Of a DNA stretch of 48,810 nucleotides, positions 7,854-17,143 are shown in pieces. Each line of letters starts with the position of its first letter. Positions within the stretch are counted from its first letter, which is position 1. Made by a program: the position numbers and the translations under genes. The notes under the pieces were generated by a model. It ran no database searches and was not told the origin of the DNA. It saw only the letters and a list, made by a program, of their open reading frames with translations. Source of the DNA: Paenibacillus sp. PastM-3 (lineage in GTDB: Bacteria > Bacillota > Bacilli > Paenibacillales > Paenibacillaceae); the NCBI RefSeq assembly GCF_029893965.1, contig NZ_JARXXP010000034.1:1-48810 (forward strand). Reading direction: 5' to 3'.

Positions 7854-8852
7854 CCCGCCTGTCTTCACAAAATCATTCGCCCGCGGAAAGGTCAGCGTGA
7901 AGGCTGTACCTTTTCCGGGCTCCGACTCCACGCCAAGGCTGATCAGCAGCGGCTCCGCCACCTGCTTCGTCAGGTACAGGCCCATGCCGGTAGCCGCCCC
8001 CTCCTGACGTCCGAGCACCGAGGTGAACCCTTTATCAAAAATACGCGGCAGATCCTTGGGACTAATTCCCTTACCCTCGTCTTTGATCCTCAGCACCACA
8101 TGCCCGTCCTGCTCCCGGCTCTGTACTACAATATCTGAAGCTTCACTGTATTTCACGGCATTGGTCAGCAGCTGCCGCAGCATAAATCCTAGCCACTTGC
8201 CGTCCGTCAGCACGGTTTCCGCCTCCAGCTCTACATCGAACCCGATGCCTTTCGGGATACACCAGGTTCTCAGCCCCCGGATCTCTTTATTCAGAATCGG
8301 CTCAAGCGCTGTATGCTCAATGAATAGATCGTTCTGCATAAAAGGTATCCGCTTCTGGTGCAGCTGCTGGTCGAGCAGATGATGAATCCGCAGCCATTCG
8401 TACATCATCTGGTTCTGCAATGTTTCATCCGGAAGACGCTCGATCATCAGCTGCATTGCCGTAAGCGGCGTCTTCACCTCATGAATCCAGGCCAGCAGAT
8501 CGTCCTTTTCCTCTTCCAGCAACCGGAAGTTCACCGCAGATTCCCGCCGGTAGCGCTCCGTCTGGAGGGTTACCGCATCCTGTACGATGTGCTCAAACGG
8601 ACTGTCCGCCTCCCGGAATGCCTCCAGATCATACACCTGATCCCAGGCCTCCATTGTCCTGTAGAACCGGGTCTCCTTCTGATACCGGAAGAACACAAAC
8701 AGCGTGCAGACGAGTACATTCAACAGCACAATATACAGCACCGGCAGGAAAGGGATCGACGCATCGACAAAAGCCACGAACAGAATCAGCAGCTGCATTC
8801 CGGCCAGCAGGCAGAGCCAGCTTCTTTTTTCAGCTATGTATTTGACAATCAT
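7845..8852 (-). CDS. BceS-like intramembrane-sensing histidine kinase
   Basis: A 335-residue kinase with two N-terminal helices (about 11-29 and 34-55) joined by a loop of only a few residues, so there is no extracellular sensor. The H-box WIHEVKTPL places the phosphorylated His at 124. The N-box is TNAVKYS, with DEGKGI and GMGLYL ATP-lid motifs following. This architecture is diagnostic of kinases that read the state of a BceAB transporter instead of binding the peptide. It overlaps the upstream regulator by ATGA, so the two are coupled. The transporter operon lies 1.1 kb downstream on the same strand. Confidence 0.9.
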   Translation of the reverse strand: MIVKYIAEKRSWLCLLAGMQLLILFVAFVDASIPFLPVLYIVLLNVLVCTLFVFFRYQKETRFYRTMEAWDQVYDLEAFREADSPFEHIVQDAVTLQTERYRRESAVNFRLLEEEKDDLLAWIHEVKTPLTAMQLMIERLPDETLQNQMMYEWLRIHHLLDQQLHQKRIPFMQNDLFIEHTALEPILNKEIRGLRTWCIPKGIGFDVELEAETVLTDGKWLGFMLRQLLTNAVKYSEASDIVVQSREQDGHVVLRIKDEGKGISPKDLPRIFDKGFTSVLGRQEGAATGMGLYLTKQVAEPLLISLGVESEPGKGTAFTLTFPRANDFVKTGGSA

Positions 8853-9538
8853 AAGGCCGCCTCTTCGGTAGCCATGTAGCCCTGTCCGACCCTGGTTTCG
8901 ATAAAAGCGTCCAGCCCGAGCGGCTCCAGCTTTTTACGCAGCCGGTTCACATTCACGGTCAGGGTATTGTCACTCACAAAATGCTCATTATCCCACAGAT
9001 TCTTGATCAGCTCTTCACGGTCCACAATCCGGTCCTTGTGCTCAATCAGAATTTTGAGGATGAACATTTCGTTTTTGGTCAGCAGAGCTGCACCCTGGCT
9101 GTTGGTTACGGTATTCTTCACATATTCAATCGTGGCGCCGCGCCATGCTCTCAGCTCTGTCCGTTCGGTGCTGTAGTTATACACCCGCCGGAGCGTAGCC
9201 TGGATTTTGGCGATCAGCACATCGAAATGGAACGGCTTTTGCATAAAATCGTCGGCCCCCAGCTGCATCGACATCACCATATCACTCGGATGATCACGCG
9301 AGGACAGGAAGATAATCGGCACATTGGAATGCGCCCGGATCATCCGGCACCAGTGAAACCCGTCGAACAGCGGCAGCTGAATGTCAATGATGACCAGCTC
9401 CGGCTGAACCGCCGTGAACTCCTGCAGCACCTTGGCAAAATCGGTGACGCCGTAAATATCATACGACCACTGGGATAAGCGTTCCTTAATTTCGGTGAAT
9501 AGCGTAACATCGTCTTCAATCAGCATGATTTTGAACAT
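8849..9538 (-). CDS. BceR-like OmpR-family response regulator
   Basis: A 229-residue regulator with a receiver domain (phosphoacceptor Asp in VIIDIQLP, acidic pair EDD near the start, Lys in QKPF) and a C-terminal winged helix ending in RVGQGYM. A GTG at 9547 is possible, but GGAG lies exactly 8 bases upstream of the ATG at 9538, which is preferred. It overlaps the kinase gene by four bases. By family knowledge it binds an inverted repeat upstream of the transporter; a fitting palindrome is present at 6779-6812. Confidence 0.9.
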   Translation of the reverse strand: MFKIMLIEDDVTLFTEIKERLSQWSYDIYGVTDFAKVLQEFTAVQPELVIIDIQLPLFDGFHWCRMIRAHSNVPIIFLSSRDHPSDMVMSMQLGADDFMQKPFHFDVLIAKIQATLRRVYNYSTERTELRAWRGATIEYVKNTVTNSQGAALLTKNEMFILKILIEHKDRIVDREELIKNLWDNEHFVSDNTLTVNVNRLRKKLEPLGLDAFIETRVGQGYMATEEAAL

Positions 9539-9555
9539 ATCGGGCACTCCGTTTC

Positions 9556-10005
9556 TTACAGCCAGCGGCTAAAATTTTTATGGGCTACCTTAATCCGCCT
9601 CTGCTCCGCCCACTCTGTCATTATTTTTACATCATTATCACTTTTAAAACGGAAGCAATTTTTATATGGAACCAGCACTTTTCCCTTAGGTCTGATGCCG
9701 ATAACAGGTGTAAAGTAGCCTTTTACAAAAACAGTCTTGACATTGTCTGCCGGGATCTGCCGGTTGTCAATAACAAGGTTATCCTCATTAAGAATGATGT
9801 CAAAGGATCTTCTGGCTGCAAAAGCACGGTATATCAAAATAATTTCAACAGCAGCAAACAGGGCAAGAATCGCCGATGTTACAAAGTTGTTCTGAATATT
9901 TCCGTTAATCAAAATATAAATCCACAACATTACATTTATACTTATCCCTATAAGCAGCCTTTTTTCTGCGGGAGCCCTGGCTGTGCGTACTATTGGATTG
10001 TTCAT
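9556..10005 (-). CDS. Small membrane protein with PH-like cytosolic domain
   Basis: A 149-residue protein with two helices (about residues 17-34 and 42-62) followed by a basic segment and a compact beta-rich domain (DNLVIDNRQIP through KVLVPYKNCFRF). This layout matches small YcxB/bacterial-PH-like membrane proteins of unknown function. AGGAGG lies 8 bases before the ATG at 10005, which is therefore preferred over a start 40 codons further upstream. It lies 17 bp upstream of the response regulator gene on the same strand, so it may be the first gene of the Bce regulatory operon. Confidence 0.65.
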   Translation of the reverse strand: MNNPIVRTARAPAEKRLLIGISINVMLWIYILINGNIQNNFVTSAILALFAAVEIILIYRAFAARRSFDIILNEDNLVIDNRQIPADNVKTVFVKGYFTPVIGIRPKGKVLVPYKNCFRFKSDNDVKIMTEWAEQRRIKVAHKNFSRWL

Positions 10006-10185
10006 GTACATCTCCTCCTGCTCAGACTCTCCACTACTTTCCCCAGACCTTCCTGCTCCGAACATTATACTATAAACTGGCAAAAAACGGTCGCGAACCT
10101 TCCCCAACTCCGCAATATCATTCAAGAACCGGGGAGCATCCTGTATTATACTTGCTTTACATTATATAAAAAGAGGGTGAAGCTG

Positions 10186-11040
10186 TTGTCCCGTGAGGTA
10201 CGGACCGTCGTTTTTGATCAGGATTTGAAGCTGGAAGCTTACCGTTTTGAGGGGATTATGCAGAAGTTCCCTAATCATTTTCATGACTATTATGTCCTTG
10301 GTTTTATTGAACAGGGCAAAAGACTGCTGCAGTGCGGCAACGAGGAATATGTTCTGAACAGCGGAGATGTCATTATTTTCAACCCCCAGGACCCGCACTC
10401 CTGTGAACAGGTGGACGGGCGGACGCTGGATTACCGCTGTATCAACGTTCAGCCTGAGATCATGCGCCAGTATGTGCAGGAGATTACGGGAAAAAGCGAA
10501 TTGCCGCGCTTTACACAAGCCGTATTGTTCCAGAGCGAACTGGCTGCACCGCTGCATGATCTGCACCAGATGCTGTTAGAGGAGCAGGCAGATTTTCAGA
10601 AGGAGGAGCTGCTGCTGTTTCTGCTGGAGCTGCTGCTGCAGGAATATACGGAAGAAGCCGGTACGGCCGGTCCCGCCGGGGAGGTTACTGCAGAAATCAA
10701 AAAGGTCTGCCGGTACATAGAGGATCATTATACAGACACTATTACACTGGGCGAGCTCACGGAATTGACGGGACTTAGCAAGTACCAGCTGCTGCGTATG
10801 TTCACTAAGCAAAAAGGCATCTCCCCATACCGTTACCTGGAGACGATTCGCATCAATCAGGCCAAGCGGCTGCTGGAGCAGGGCATTTTGCCGATGGAGG
10901 TGGCCCTGCGGACCGGATTCAGCGACCAGAGCCATTTCAGTAACTTCTTCAAAAAACTGATCGGCTTAACGCCTAAGCAATATCTGCGGATCTTTACCAG
11001 CCCGGCGGAAATGCTGGCACATGCGGTGACCTCATCATGA
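10186..11040 (+). CDS. AraC-family regulator with cupin N-domain
   Basis: A 284-residue regulator. Residues 1-150 form a cupin-like ligand domain (HFHDYYVLGFIEQG, GDVIIFNPQDPHSCE), and the C-terminal 100 residues contain two helix-turn-helix units (LGELTELTGLSKYQLLRMF and MEVALRTGFSDQSHFSNFF). The open frame extends upstream, but GAGGG precedes TTG at 10186 by 8 bases and homology-like sequence begins there. It overlaps the EamA exporter by ATGA, so it probably controls that exporter. The ligand is probably a small amino-acid-like or sugar compound, which is inferred only from family trends. Confidence 0.85.
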   Translation: MSREVRTVVFDQDLKLEAYRFEGIMQKFPNHFHDYYVLGFIEQGKRLLQCGNEEYVLNSGDVIIFNPQDPHSCEQVDGRTLDYRCINVQPEIMRQYVQEITGKSELPRFTQAVLFQSELAAPLHDLHQMLLEEQADFQKEELLLFLLELLLQEYTEEAGTAGPAGEVTAEIKKVCRYIEDHYTDTITLGELTELTGLSKYQLLRMFTKQKGISPYRYLETIRINQAKRLLEQGILPMEVALRTGFSDQSHFSNFFKKLIGLTPKQYLRIFTSPAEMLAHAVTSS

Positions 11041-11957
11041 ATGCTAATCGAAGCGCCGTCACCGGTCATCTGCTGGCTTTTATCACGATTCTCAATTGGG
11101 GGACCACCTTTATTTCGACCAAGCTGCTGCTGACAGGGCTTACACCGCTGGAGATTTTGTTTTTCCGCTTTATTCTGGGCTATGCTGTTCTGTGCCTGCT
11201 CTATCCGCGGCGGATCCGGACGGGCTCTTTTAGAGAAGAAGGGTTATTCATTGCGGCCGGGCTCTGTGGTGTGACCCTGTATTTTCTGATCGAGAATATT
11301 GCGCTTCTCTACACCTCCGCCTCTAACGTCGGTGTAATTGTGTCCATCGCCCCGTTCCTCACCGCAGTGATTGCCCATTTCGCTTTACCGGACGAACGTC
11401 TTACTCCCGCCTTCATCACAGGATTTCTGATCGCCCTGAGCGGCATTGGCTGCATTCTTCTAAACGGAAGCCTCCGGCTACAGCTGAATCCGCTCGGTGA
11501 CCTGCTGGCTCTGCTAGCTCCTGTCGTCTGGGCTCTGTACTCTGTATTGATGCGCAAAATCAGCGCACTCCAGTACAATACCATCGGCGTGACCCGCAGA
11601 GTGTTTTTTTATGGTCTGCTGGGTATGCTGCCCGCTTTGCTGCTGTTCGATTTCCGCTTCGGCCTGGACCGGTTCCGTGATCCCGCCAATCTGGCGAACC
11701 TGCTGTTCCTCGGTCTGGGAGCTTCCGCGCTGTGCTTTGTAACGTGGAACCGGGCAGTCGGTATGCTCGGAGCAGTCAGAACAAGTGTCTACATCTATCT
11801 TGTCCCGGTTATCACCGTGGCGGCAGCTGTACTGTTTCTACAGGAACAGCTCACCTGGGCTATTATACTGGGTACTGCGCTTACCTTAACGGGTTCTGCT
11901 CTCTCAGAACATAAACCCAAACGTTCCCCCGGCAAAGAAACTGCTGTCCAAAAATAA
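11037..11957 (+). CDS. EamA-family (DMT) exporter
   Basis: A 306-residue drug/metabolite transporter with ten predicted helices and two EamA repeats. The repeat signatures include NWGTTFISTKLLL near the start, FFRFILGY in helix 2, and YTSASNVGVI and LGDLLALLAPVVWALYSVLMRK at the second repeat. The start ATG overlaps the regulator stop codon. Such pairs often export amino acids or metabolites that induce the adjacent AraC regulator. No terminator with a T-run is evident after it. Confidence 0.85.
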   Translation: MNANRSAVTGHLLAFITILNWGTTFISTKLLLTGLTPLEILFFRFILGYAVLCLLYPRRIRTGSFREEGLFIAAGLCGVTLYFLIENIALLYTSASNVGVIVSIAPFLTAVIAHFALPDERLTPAFITGFLIALSGIGCILLNGSLRLQLNPLGDLLALLAPVVWALYSVLMRKISALQYNTIGVTRRVFFYGLLGMLPALLLFDFRFGLDRFRDPANLANLLFLGLGASALCFVTWNRAVGMLGAVRTSVYIYLVPVITVAAAVLFLQEQLTWAIILGTALTLTGSALSEHKPKRSPGKETAVQK

Positions 11958-12009
11958 TATGGAGTGACTTTTTATCCTATGCGCTTTTTCAGGTATGGGT
12001 TATTTTAAC

Positions 12010-12042
12010 ATTAAGTGATAACTTAATATTGTGGAGTATAAT
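12010..12042. promoter_or_regulatory. Operator palindrome and -10 of the ArsR-type gene
   Basis: ATTAAGT-GATA-ACTTAAT (12010-12027) is a perfect 7-bp inverted repeat directly upstream of a TATAAT -10 (12037-12042). A related half-site (TTTTCACTTAA) follows at about 12054. An AT-rich palindrome covering the -35 region is the classic position for autorepression by ArsR/SmtB-type proteins. Confidence 0.6.
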
Positions 12043-12083
12043 CAAGTATTTAATTTTCACTTAACTTTATAATGGAGGTCCAG

Positions 12084-13202
12084 ATGGAAAGACAAACGCT
12101 TAACGAACAACTTCAGCAAAATATCCGGTTCGCCTATAACGAGGCTTTGGAATTTATCGTGGCGATGGGCATGGCGGCTTGCGGAGAGCAGATGTATGCC
12201 ATGGCTCAGGATTATAAGATTGAAATGGACTCCATGGCTGATTCCTTCTACGAGGATACCAAGGCCCGGCTGTCACCGCATACTTTCCGTGAGCTGCAGT
12301 TTTTCTTCGGCCACAATTTTCTTCATAAAACGCTGGACTTTGGTTTCTATGTGTCCATCTGCAGTAATCCTGAGCCGCAATCAGCGGAAGACTGGATTAC
12401 ATCACTGGAGACCATACCGGCTGAATGGATGCTGACAGAGATGGTATTCGGGGTTTATCACGATAAGCTGGAGGAGCTGCTGCAAGGAAGGGATTGGGAA
12501 GCATTAAAAGGCAATCTCAGCCTGCTGGCCGCATTAGTCAGGGATACTCCCCCGCATCAGGAGGTCATTCTTACGCAGGAGCCGCTGCTGGAATGCCTTG
12601 CCCATCCGGAGGAATGCAAGCTCAGGTACATGCAGCTTCTCCGCCGGTTCTACAAGGATGTCTTTATCTGCTGGAAGGAGCAGCTGAAGGAACGTTCTGA
12701 ACAGGCTTCTGCTCATTATGAGACGCTATTCGCCGCCAAGCCTGAGCAGTTTATCCGTGAAATCCACAAAAATGAGCCTGAAATTTTCCTCTCTTTCCCC
12801 ACTGCTTTTCACGTAAGCCAGGCTTCACAGGTCGGTAATCATTTCTTGAACTTTACTACTGCGGCCGGCAATGTAGGCTGGGTTATCTTCGGTATCCATA
12901 ATGAGCGGGTATTCGGACCGGCTGCTGACCGAGAACAGACTGAGCTGTTCCTGAAAGCCTTTTCTGATAAACGGAGGCTTGATTTCGTACTATTACTGAA
13001 GCAGCGCCCGCATTACGGGCAGGAGATCGCCTCCGCGCTTGGCATTACACCGGCAGCCGTGAATTATCATTCCAACTTCCTGTTCTTCCTGGATCTGATC
13101 AGTGTGAAAAGGGAGGATCACCGCATGTATTATCATCTGAATGTTGAGCGGTTACGGGAGCTGCTGGCTTTAACTGCAAAAGTCATGCTCGACGAGAACT
13201 GA
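12084..13202 (+). CDS. ArsR-type regulator with large N-terminal domain
   Basis: A 372-residue protein whose last ~90 residues form a winged helix (VLLLKQRPHYGQEIASALGITPAAVNYH, then a wing with KREDHRMYYHL). The first ~280 residues form an all-alpha-looking domain without recognisable motifs, probably a ligand or oligomerisation domain. ArsR proteins are usually about 100 residues, so this is a long subfamily found next to ABC exporters. GGAGGT lies 5 bases before ATG 12084; an ATG at 12072 overlaps that ribosome site and is less likely. It is followed by the ABC exporter genes, which it probably co-regulates. Confidence 0.75.
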   Translation: MERQTLNEQLQQNIRFAYNEALEFIVAMGMAACGEQMYAMAQDYKIEMDSMADSFYEDTKARLSPHTFRELQFFFGHNFLHKTLDFGFYVSICSNPEPQSAEDWITSLETIPAEWMLTEMVFGVYHDKLEELLQGRDWEALKGNLSLLAALVRDTPPHQEVILTQEPLLECLAHPEECKLRYMQLLRRFYKDVFICWKEQLKERSEQASAHYETLFAAKPEQFIREIHKNEPEIFLSFPTAFHVSQASQVGNHFLNFTTAAGNVGWVIFGIHNERVFGPAADREQTELFLKAFSDKRRLDFVLLLKQRPHYGQEIASALGITPAAVNYHSNFLFFLDLISVKREDHRMYYHLNVERLRELLALTAKVMLDEN

Positions 13203-13255
13203 GCTATGCAGTGCACGGCTGCAAGGGTTACATCTGATATCAGGGAGGGTCTCCA

Positions 13256-15058
13256 TTGAAGAGATCAGAAGCTTCCGGCACATTCATCCGTTTAGTGAAG
13301 CTCGGCAGGCCGTATATCGGCTGGTACATTGCACTTTGTCTGGCTGCTGCCGTTATATCACTGACCTCTGTCGGCTTAGCTGAGGCATTGCGGCGGATTA
13401 TTAATGCAGCCACGGAGCATAACATATCCAGCCTGGCTTCCAGCGCTATATTCGCTTTAGCTATTGTACTTGTCGATGTTGTCTTTAATTTTCTAAAAAG
13501 CTATTTATCCGCAGTGCTTGAGTATAAATCCACATCCCGGCTGCAGCTGACCCTGCTGGACAAACTGCTGAAGGTGAAGATGAAAGATCTGGACCGCTAT
13601 CATTCCGCCGATCTCATCAGCCGTATTCACGATTCCGCACCTGCGGCGCAGCAAGGCATTAACCTGAAGACGGTCGAGCTGTTCAGCAGCCTGCTGCAGA
13701 TCCTCTTTCTGCTTACCTACCTGATGTCCCTTCATTTCACGCTCACCATGGGCATACTGCTGATCTGCGCCCTGCTGCCGCTGGTGATGCTGCCTTTCAC
13801 CTCACGAATCCGCAGCCTGTACCGGAAAAGACAGGAAGTGGAAGCCGCCCAGCAAGTGCTGATTCAGGACTCCGTACAGGGTGCTGAAGTCGTCCGCGCC
13901 TTCTCTCTGGCTTCACGGCTGCAGCAGCAATTCATGGAGCGGGTGCAGCATTACTTCAAGTTCCATGTTCCGCTCTCCCGTGCAGAAGCGGTTGGCTATA
14001 ATATGAACTTTACCGTTATCTTAGGCGGTCTGCTGTATCTGCTTACTTATGGAGGATACCTCGTCATTGGCGGACGGCTTGATGTGGGGGCGGTGGCAGC
14101 ATTTCTGATCAGCTTCGAGCAGATTACGAATCCGGTCTCCAGGCTCTCCAATCTTTGGGCACAGCTGCAAACCTCCCTGGCTCAGGGCAGCCGGATCTTT
14201 GAACTGTTTGAGCTGCACAATGAACAGCCCGGGCAGGAGCAAGGCGTACAGAAGCAGACGCCCGGACAACAGCAGGACAATGTAACAGCAAGTCTCAAAG
14301 GACTGCCCATTTCCTTTAACAATGTAAGTTTCAGCTACAGCGGCAATCCTGTCCTGCAGCAGGTGCAGCTTGCTATTGAGCCTGGCAAAGTGACCGCTTT
14401 AGCCGGACCAAGCGGAAGCGGAAAAAGCACCCTGCTCCGCCTGCTGCTGGCAGAATACGAGCCCGACAACGGCACCATCTGCTGCGGGTCACAGCCGTTA
14501 GGAACCCTTTCGCCGCAGGTCTGGCGCAGCAGTCTTGCTTACGTATCACAGGAGCCTTATCTTTTCTCAGGCACCCTGTATGAGAATATTGCCTGGGGCA
14601 GATCCGGAGCTGCCAAAGAGGAAGTTATACAAGCTGCACGGGATGCAGGTATACATGAGTTCATTATGAGCACTCCGCTGCAGTATGAGACTGTCATCGG
14701 TGAACGGGGGATCACCCTGTCCGGCGGGGAGCGGCAGCGGCTATCCATTGCCAGAGCCTTTGTCCGCGGGCCGGAGCTGCTGCTGCTGGATGAACCGACG
14801 GCCGCACTTGACAGCCACAGTGAAGAGGTTGTCCAGCAGGCGCTGCAAAAGCTGATGCAGGGCCGGACAACTGTAGTGATCGCCCACAGGCTGTCGACGA
14901 TCCGTAATGCCGACACGATCTATTATATGGAGGCGGGCTCGGTTGTTGAGGAAGGAACCCATCCGGAGCTGATGGCAATGGAGGGCAAATATTACAATAT
15001 GGTACAGTCCGTCCACCGGACGGATCATTCCCTTGTGCCGGAGGAGAATCAGATATGA
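13256..15058 (+). CDS. ABC exporter half-transporter (first subunit)
   Basis: A 600-residue protein with a six-helix ABC exporter domain (about 20-320) fused to an ATPase. Walker A GPSGSGKST is at 385-392, with a Q-loop in YVSQEPYLFSG, signature LSGGERQR near 487-494, Walker B LLLLDEPTAALD near 508, and an H-loop IAHR. All catalytic residues look intact. A Gln-rich linker (EQPGQEQGVQKQTPGQQQ, about 323-340) joins the two domains. The start is TTG with GGGAGGG 8 bases upstream. It overlaps the second half-transporter by ATGA, so a heterodimeric multidrug or lipid exporter of BmrCD/YheHI type is likely. Confidence 0.85.
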   Translation: MKRSEASGTFIRLVKLGRPYIGWYIALCLAAAVISLTSVGLAEALRRIINAATEHNISSLASSAIFALAIVLVDVVFNFLKSYLSAVLEYKSTSRLQLTLLDKLLKVKMKDLDRYHSADLISRIHDSAPAAQQGINLKTVELFSSLLQILFLLTYLMSLHFTLTMGILLICALLPLVMLPFTSRIRSLYRKRQEVEAAQQVLIQDSVQGAEVVRAFSLASRLQQQFMERVQHYFKFHVPLSRAEAVGYNMNFTVILGGLLYLLTYGGYLVIGGRLDVGAVAAFLISFEQITNPVSRLSNLWAQLQTSLAQGSRIFELFELHNEQPGQEQGVQKQTPGQQQDNVTASLKGLPISFNNVSFSYSGNPVLQQVQLAIEPGKVTALAGPSGSGKSTLLRLLLAEYEPDNGTICCGSQPLGTLSPQVWRSSLAYVSQEPYLFSGTLYENIAWGRSGAAKEEVIQAARDAGIHEFIMSTPLQYETVIGERGITLSGGERQRLSIARAFVRGPELLLLDEPTAALDSHSEEVVQQALQKLMQGRTTVVIAHRLSTIRNADTIYYMEAGSVVEEGTHPELMAMEGKYYNMVQSVHRTDHSLVPEENQI

Positions 15059-16851
15059 CGACCAAAGAAGCCGGAAAGTTACCGCTTCGCACCGTTCTGA
15101 GCCGGCTGCTGCCTTATGCCTCTCCTTACCGGCTTGGCCTGCTGCTGGCTACCCTGCTGCTTGCCGCCAGACTGGTGATGGACATCGGTTTGGCAGCCAT
15201 CCAGCAGCTGTTCATTGACACCATTAACAGCGCAGATATGGATTCACTTCTCCGGCTGAGCGTTATTGTCGCCGCTGCCTGTGTCCTGATCATTCTCTGC
15301 CTGATGCTTCAGCATTATTACCGGTTTGTCGTTCAGAGCAGGATGGCCTGGGATCTGAGGGCAGCGCTGTTTAACAAGACCCACCGCCTGCCGTTCCGGC
15401 AGATTCAGTCCATGCATTCCGGCGACCTTACCTCACGCAACACCAAGGATGCAGAAGCCGCGATGGGCACAGTCAGCAGTATTATCTACGATTTGAGCTA
15501 CAATCTTCTGCTCTGCTTTGTTTCTTTTCTCTACCTGGCTTCCATGGATGTGTGGCTCGCATTACTCGCGCTTGGCTCCGGGCCGGTCGTCTTTTTCTCC
15601 AGCCGCTTTTTTGACCGCAAATTGCGGCAGCTGTCAACCCGGATTTACGAGGCTGAAGCCCAGCTGCGCGGCATTCTGCAGGAGACCCTGCAGGGTGTGA
15701 AGATCGTCCGGGCTTTTTCGCTGGAAACGATGCTGCAGGACAAATATGCGGCAGAACGCACGAGGCTGAACCGTCTGCTGCTGCAGCGGGCGCTGTTAAC
15801 GACATTGTTATGGAACAGCGCCGCTTTTATCAACAATCTGGTGATGGTCGTCTGCGCAGGCTTTATTGCTTACTCGGCAATCAAGGGCGGGACCTCTGCC
15901 GGGGAAGTGCTTGCTTTCATCATTCTGATGGGGCGTGTTCAATGGCCTTTCGTCCATATGTCACAGACCTGGGGCGGTGTCCAGCAGTCGCTTGGCGCGG
16001 CAGACCGCATATTCTCTGTTCTTGATGCACCGTCCGAGGATGACATTCCGCATGGGCACCCGAGCCTCCACTTACAGATTGATCCGGATGAATCTGCTGC
16101 ATTAACTATTCATGGTGCATACTACAGCTACTCCGCAGCACCTGATGATCAGATGCAGCTGTTCAGAGATTTGAATCTGCACATCCGGCATGGCGAAACG
16201 GTTGCGCTGGTCGGTCCAAGCGGCTCCGGCAAAACAACCCTTATGCGGATGTGCTGCGGGTTACTCAGGCCCGATGCCGGATATATTTCCGTTTACGGCC
16301 AATCCGCATCCGGCGGGCTTGCAGAGCTGCGAAGCAAGATTACTTATGTGCCGCAGTCCCCTTACCTGTTCTCCGGATCAATTAAGGACAATATCGCGTT
16401 CAGCAGCGATATGGCCAGTGATGAAGAGATCAGGGAAGCGGCCAGACTTGCCGGAGCAGATGACTTTATTCAAAAGCTGCCCGCAGGCTATGAGACCCTG
16501 ATCGGTGAACACGGAACAGGCTTATCGGGAGGGCAGCGCCAGCGGATCGCCATTGCCCGGGCTTTTCTGCGGAATGCACCGCTTCTGCTGCTGGATGAAG
16601 CGACCTCCGCCCTGGATAATGAATCGGAGCAGCTTGTTCAGCAGTCCCTTGACCGGCTTATGCAGAACCGGACCACACTGGTGATTGCCCACCGGCTATC
16701 CACTGTACGCAACGCCACCCGGATCATCGTGCTGGATAAGGGAGCTGTCGCCGAGGAAGGCACTCATGACAGCCTGCTGTCCAGCAACGGAGTATATGCG
16801 GAGCTGTACCGGCTGCAATTTAAGGAACCGGAGGCTGAAGCTGTCCTGTGA
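15055..16851 (+). CDS. ABC exporter half-transporter (second subunit)
   Basis: A 598-residue partner of the preceding gene, with a six-helix membrane domain (about 18-310) and an ATPase domain. Walker A GPSGSGKTT is near 386-394, with Q-loop YVPQSPYLFSG, signature LSGGQRQR, Walker B LLLLDEATSALD, and H-loop IAHR. As in the first subunit the catalytic Glu after Walker B is retained, unlike heterodimers with one degenerate site. Translational coupling through the ATGA overlap supports 1:1 assembly. The substrate is unknown. Confidence 0.85.
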   Translation: MTTKEAGKLPLRTVLSRLLPYASPYRLGLLLATLLLAARLVMDIGLAAIQQLFIDTINSADMDSLLRLSVIVAAACVLIILCLMLQHYYRFVVQSRMAWDLRAALFNKTHRLPFRQIQSMHSGDLTSRNTKDAEAAMGTVSSIIYDLSYNLLLCFVSFLYLASMDVWLALLALGSGPVVFFSSRFFDRKLRQLSTRIYEAEAQLRGILQETLQGVKIVRAFSLETMLQDKYAAERTRLNRLLLQRALLTTLLWNSAAFINNLVMVVCAGFIAYSAIKGGTSAGEVLAFIILMGRVQWPFVHMSQTWGGVQQSLGAADRIFSVLDAPSEDDIPHGHPSLHLQIDPDESAALTIHGAYYSYSAAPDDQMQLFRDLNLHIRHGETVALVGPSGSGKTTLMRMCCGLLRPDAGYISVYGQSASGGLAELRSKITYVPQSPYLFSGSIKDNIAFSSDMASDEEIREAARLAGADDFIQKLPAGYETLIGEHGTGLSGGQRQRIAIARAFLRNAPLLLLDEATSALDNESEQLVQQSLDRLMQNRTTLVIAHRLSTVRNATRIIVLDKGAVAEEGTHDSLLSSNGVYAELYRLQFKEPEAEAVL

Positions 16852-16859
16852 AGCTCTGA

Positions 16860-17141
16860 TCAGAGAAGCTTCTTGGTTAGCACTGCCTCATTGTCTCTCG
16901 AATAACCGTTATTTTCATAGGGTCGCAGAGCCGAATGATTATTACTGCCTGTCAGAATCCTCACACTAACCACGCTGCGGCGGCTTAACTCTTTTTCAAG
17001 CAGATTAAGCAATGCCGTCGCAGCCCCTTTTCTCCTGTAAGCTTGCTCAATGTACATTTCTGTAGTCTCACCGCAAGCCTCACTGTAGCAAAAGGAGTTA
17101 TAGCTCCGGGCGCAGCCGAATCCGATCTGTCCTCCGTTCAA
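16860..17141 (-). pseudogene. N-terminally truncated GNAT acetyltransferase
   Basis: The 93-residue product contains only the C-terminal half of a GNAT fold: the acetyl-CoA pyrophosphate loop (AYRRKGAATALL) and the ending NNHSALRPYENNGY. The frame stays open upstream for another 12 codons (reading EANLWGVVLNGG, a plausible beta strand) and then hits a stop inside the lipoprotein gene. The usual first 40-50 residues are missing. A TTG at 17141 preceded by GGGGAG could allow translation coupled to the lipoprotein stop. It may be a remnant after deletion, or a short expressed protein. Its stop lies in a small palindrome at the end of the ABC operon. Confidence 0.6.
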
Positions 17142-17143
17142 AA

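Noticed and set aside
9580..10185. Upstream extension of the AraC gene frame
   Set aside because: It is antisense to the small membrane protein, the sequence is not protein-like, and a good ribosome site supports TTG at 10186.
16850..16872. GAAG-CTCTGATCAGAG-AAGCTTC palindrome as a terminator
   Set aside because: Short loops and no T-run; it is at the end of two convergent genes, so a weak role remains possible but is not supported.
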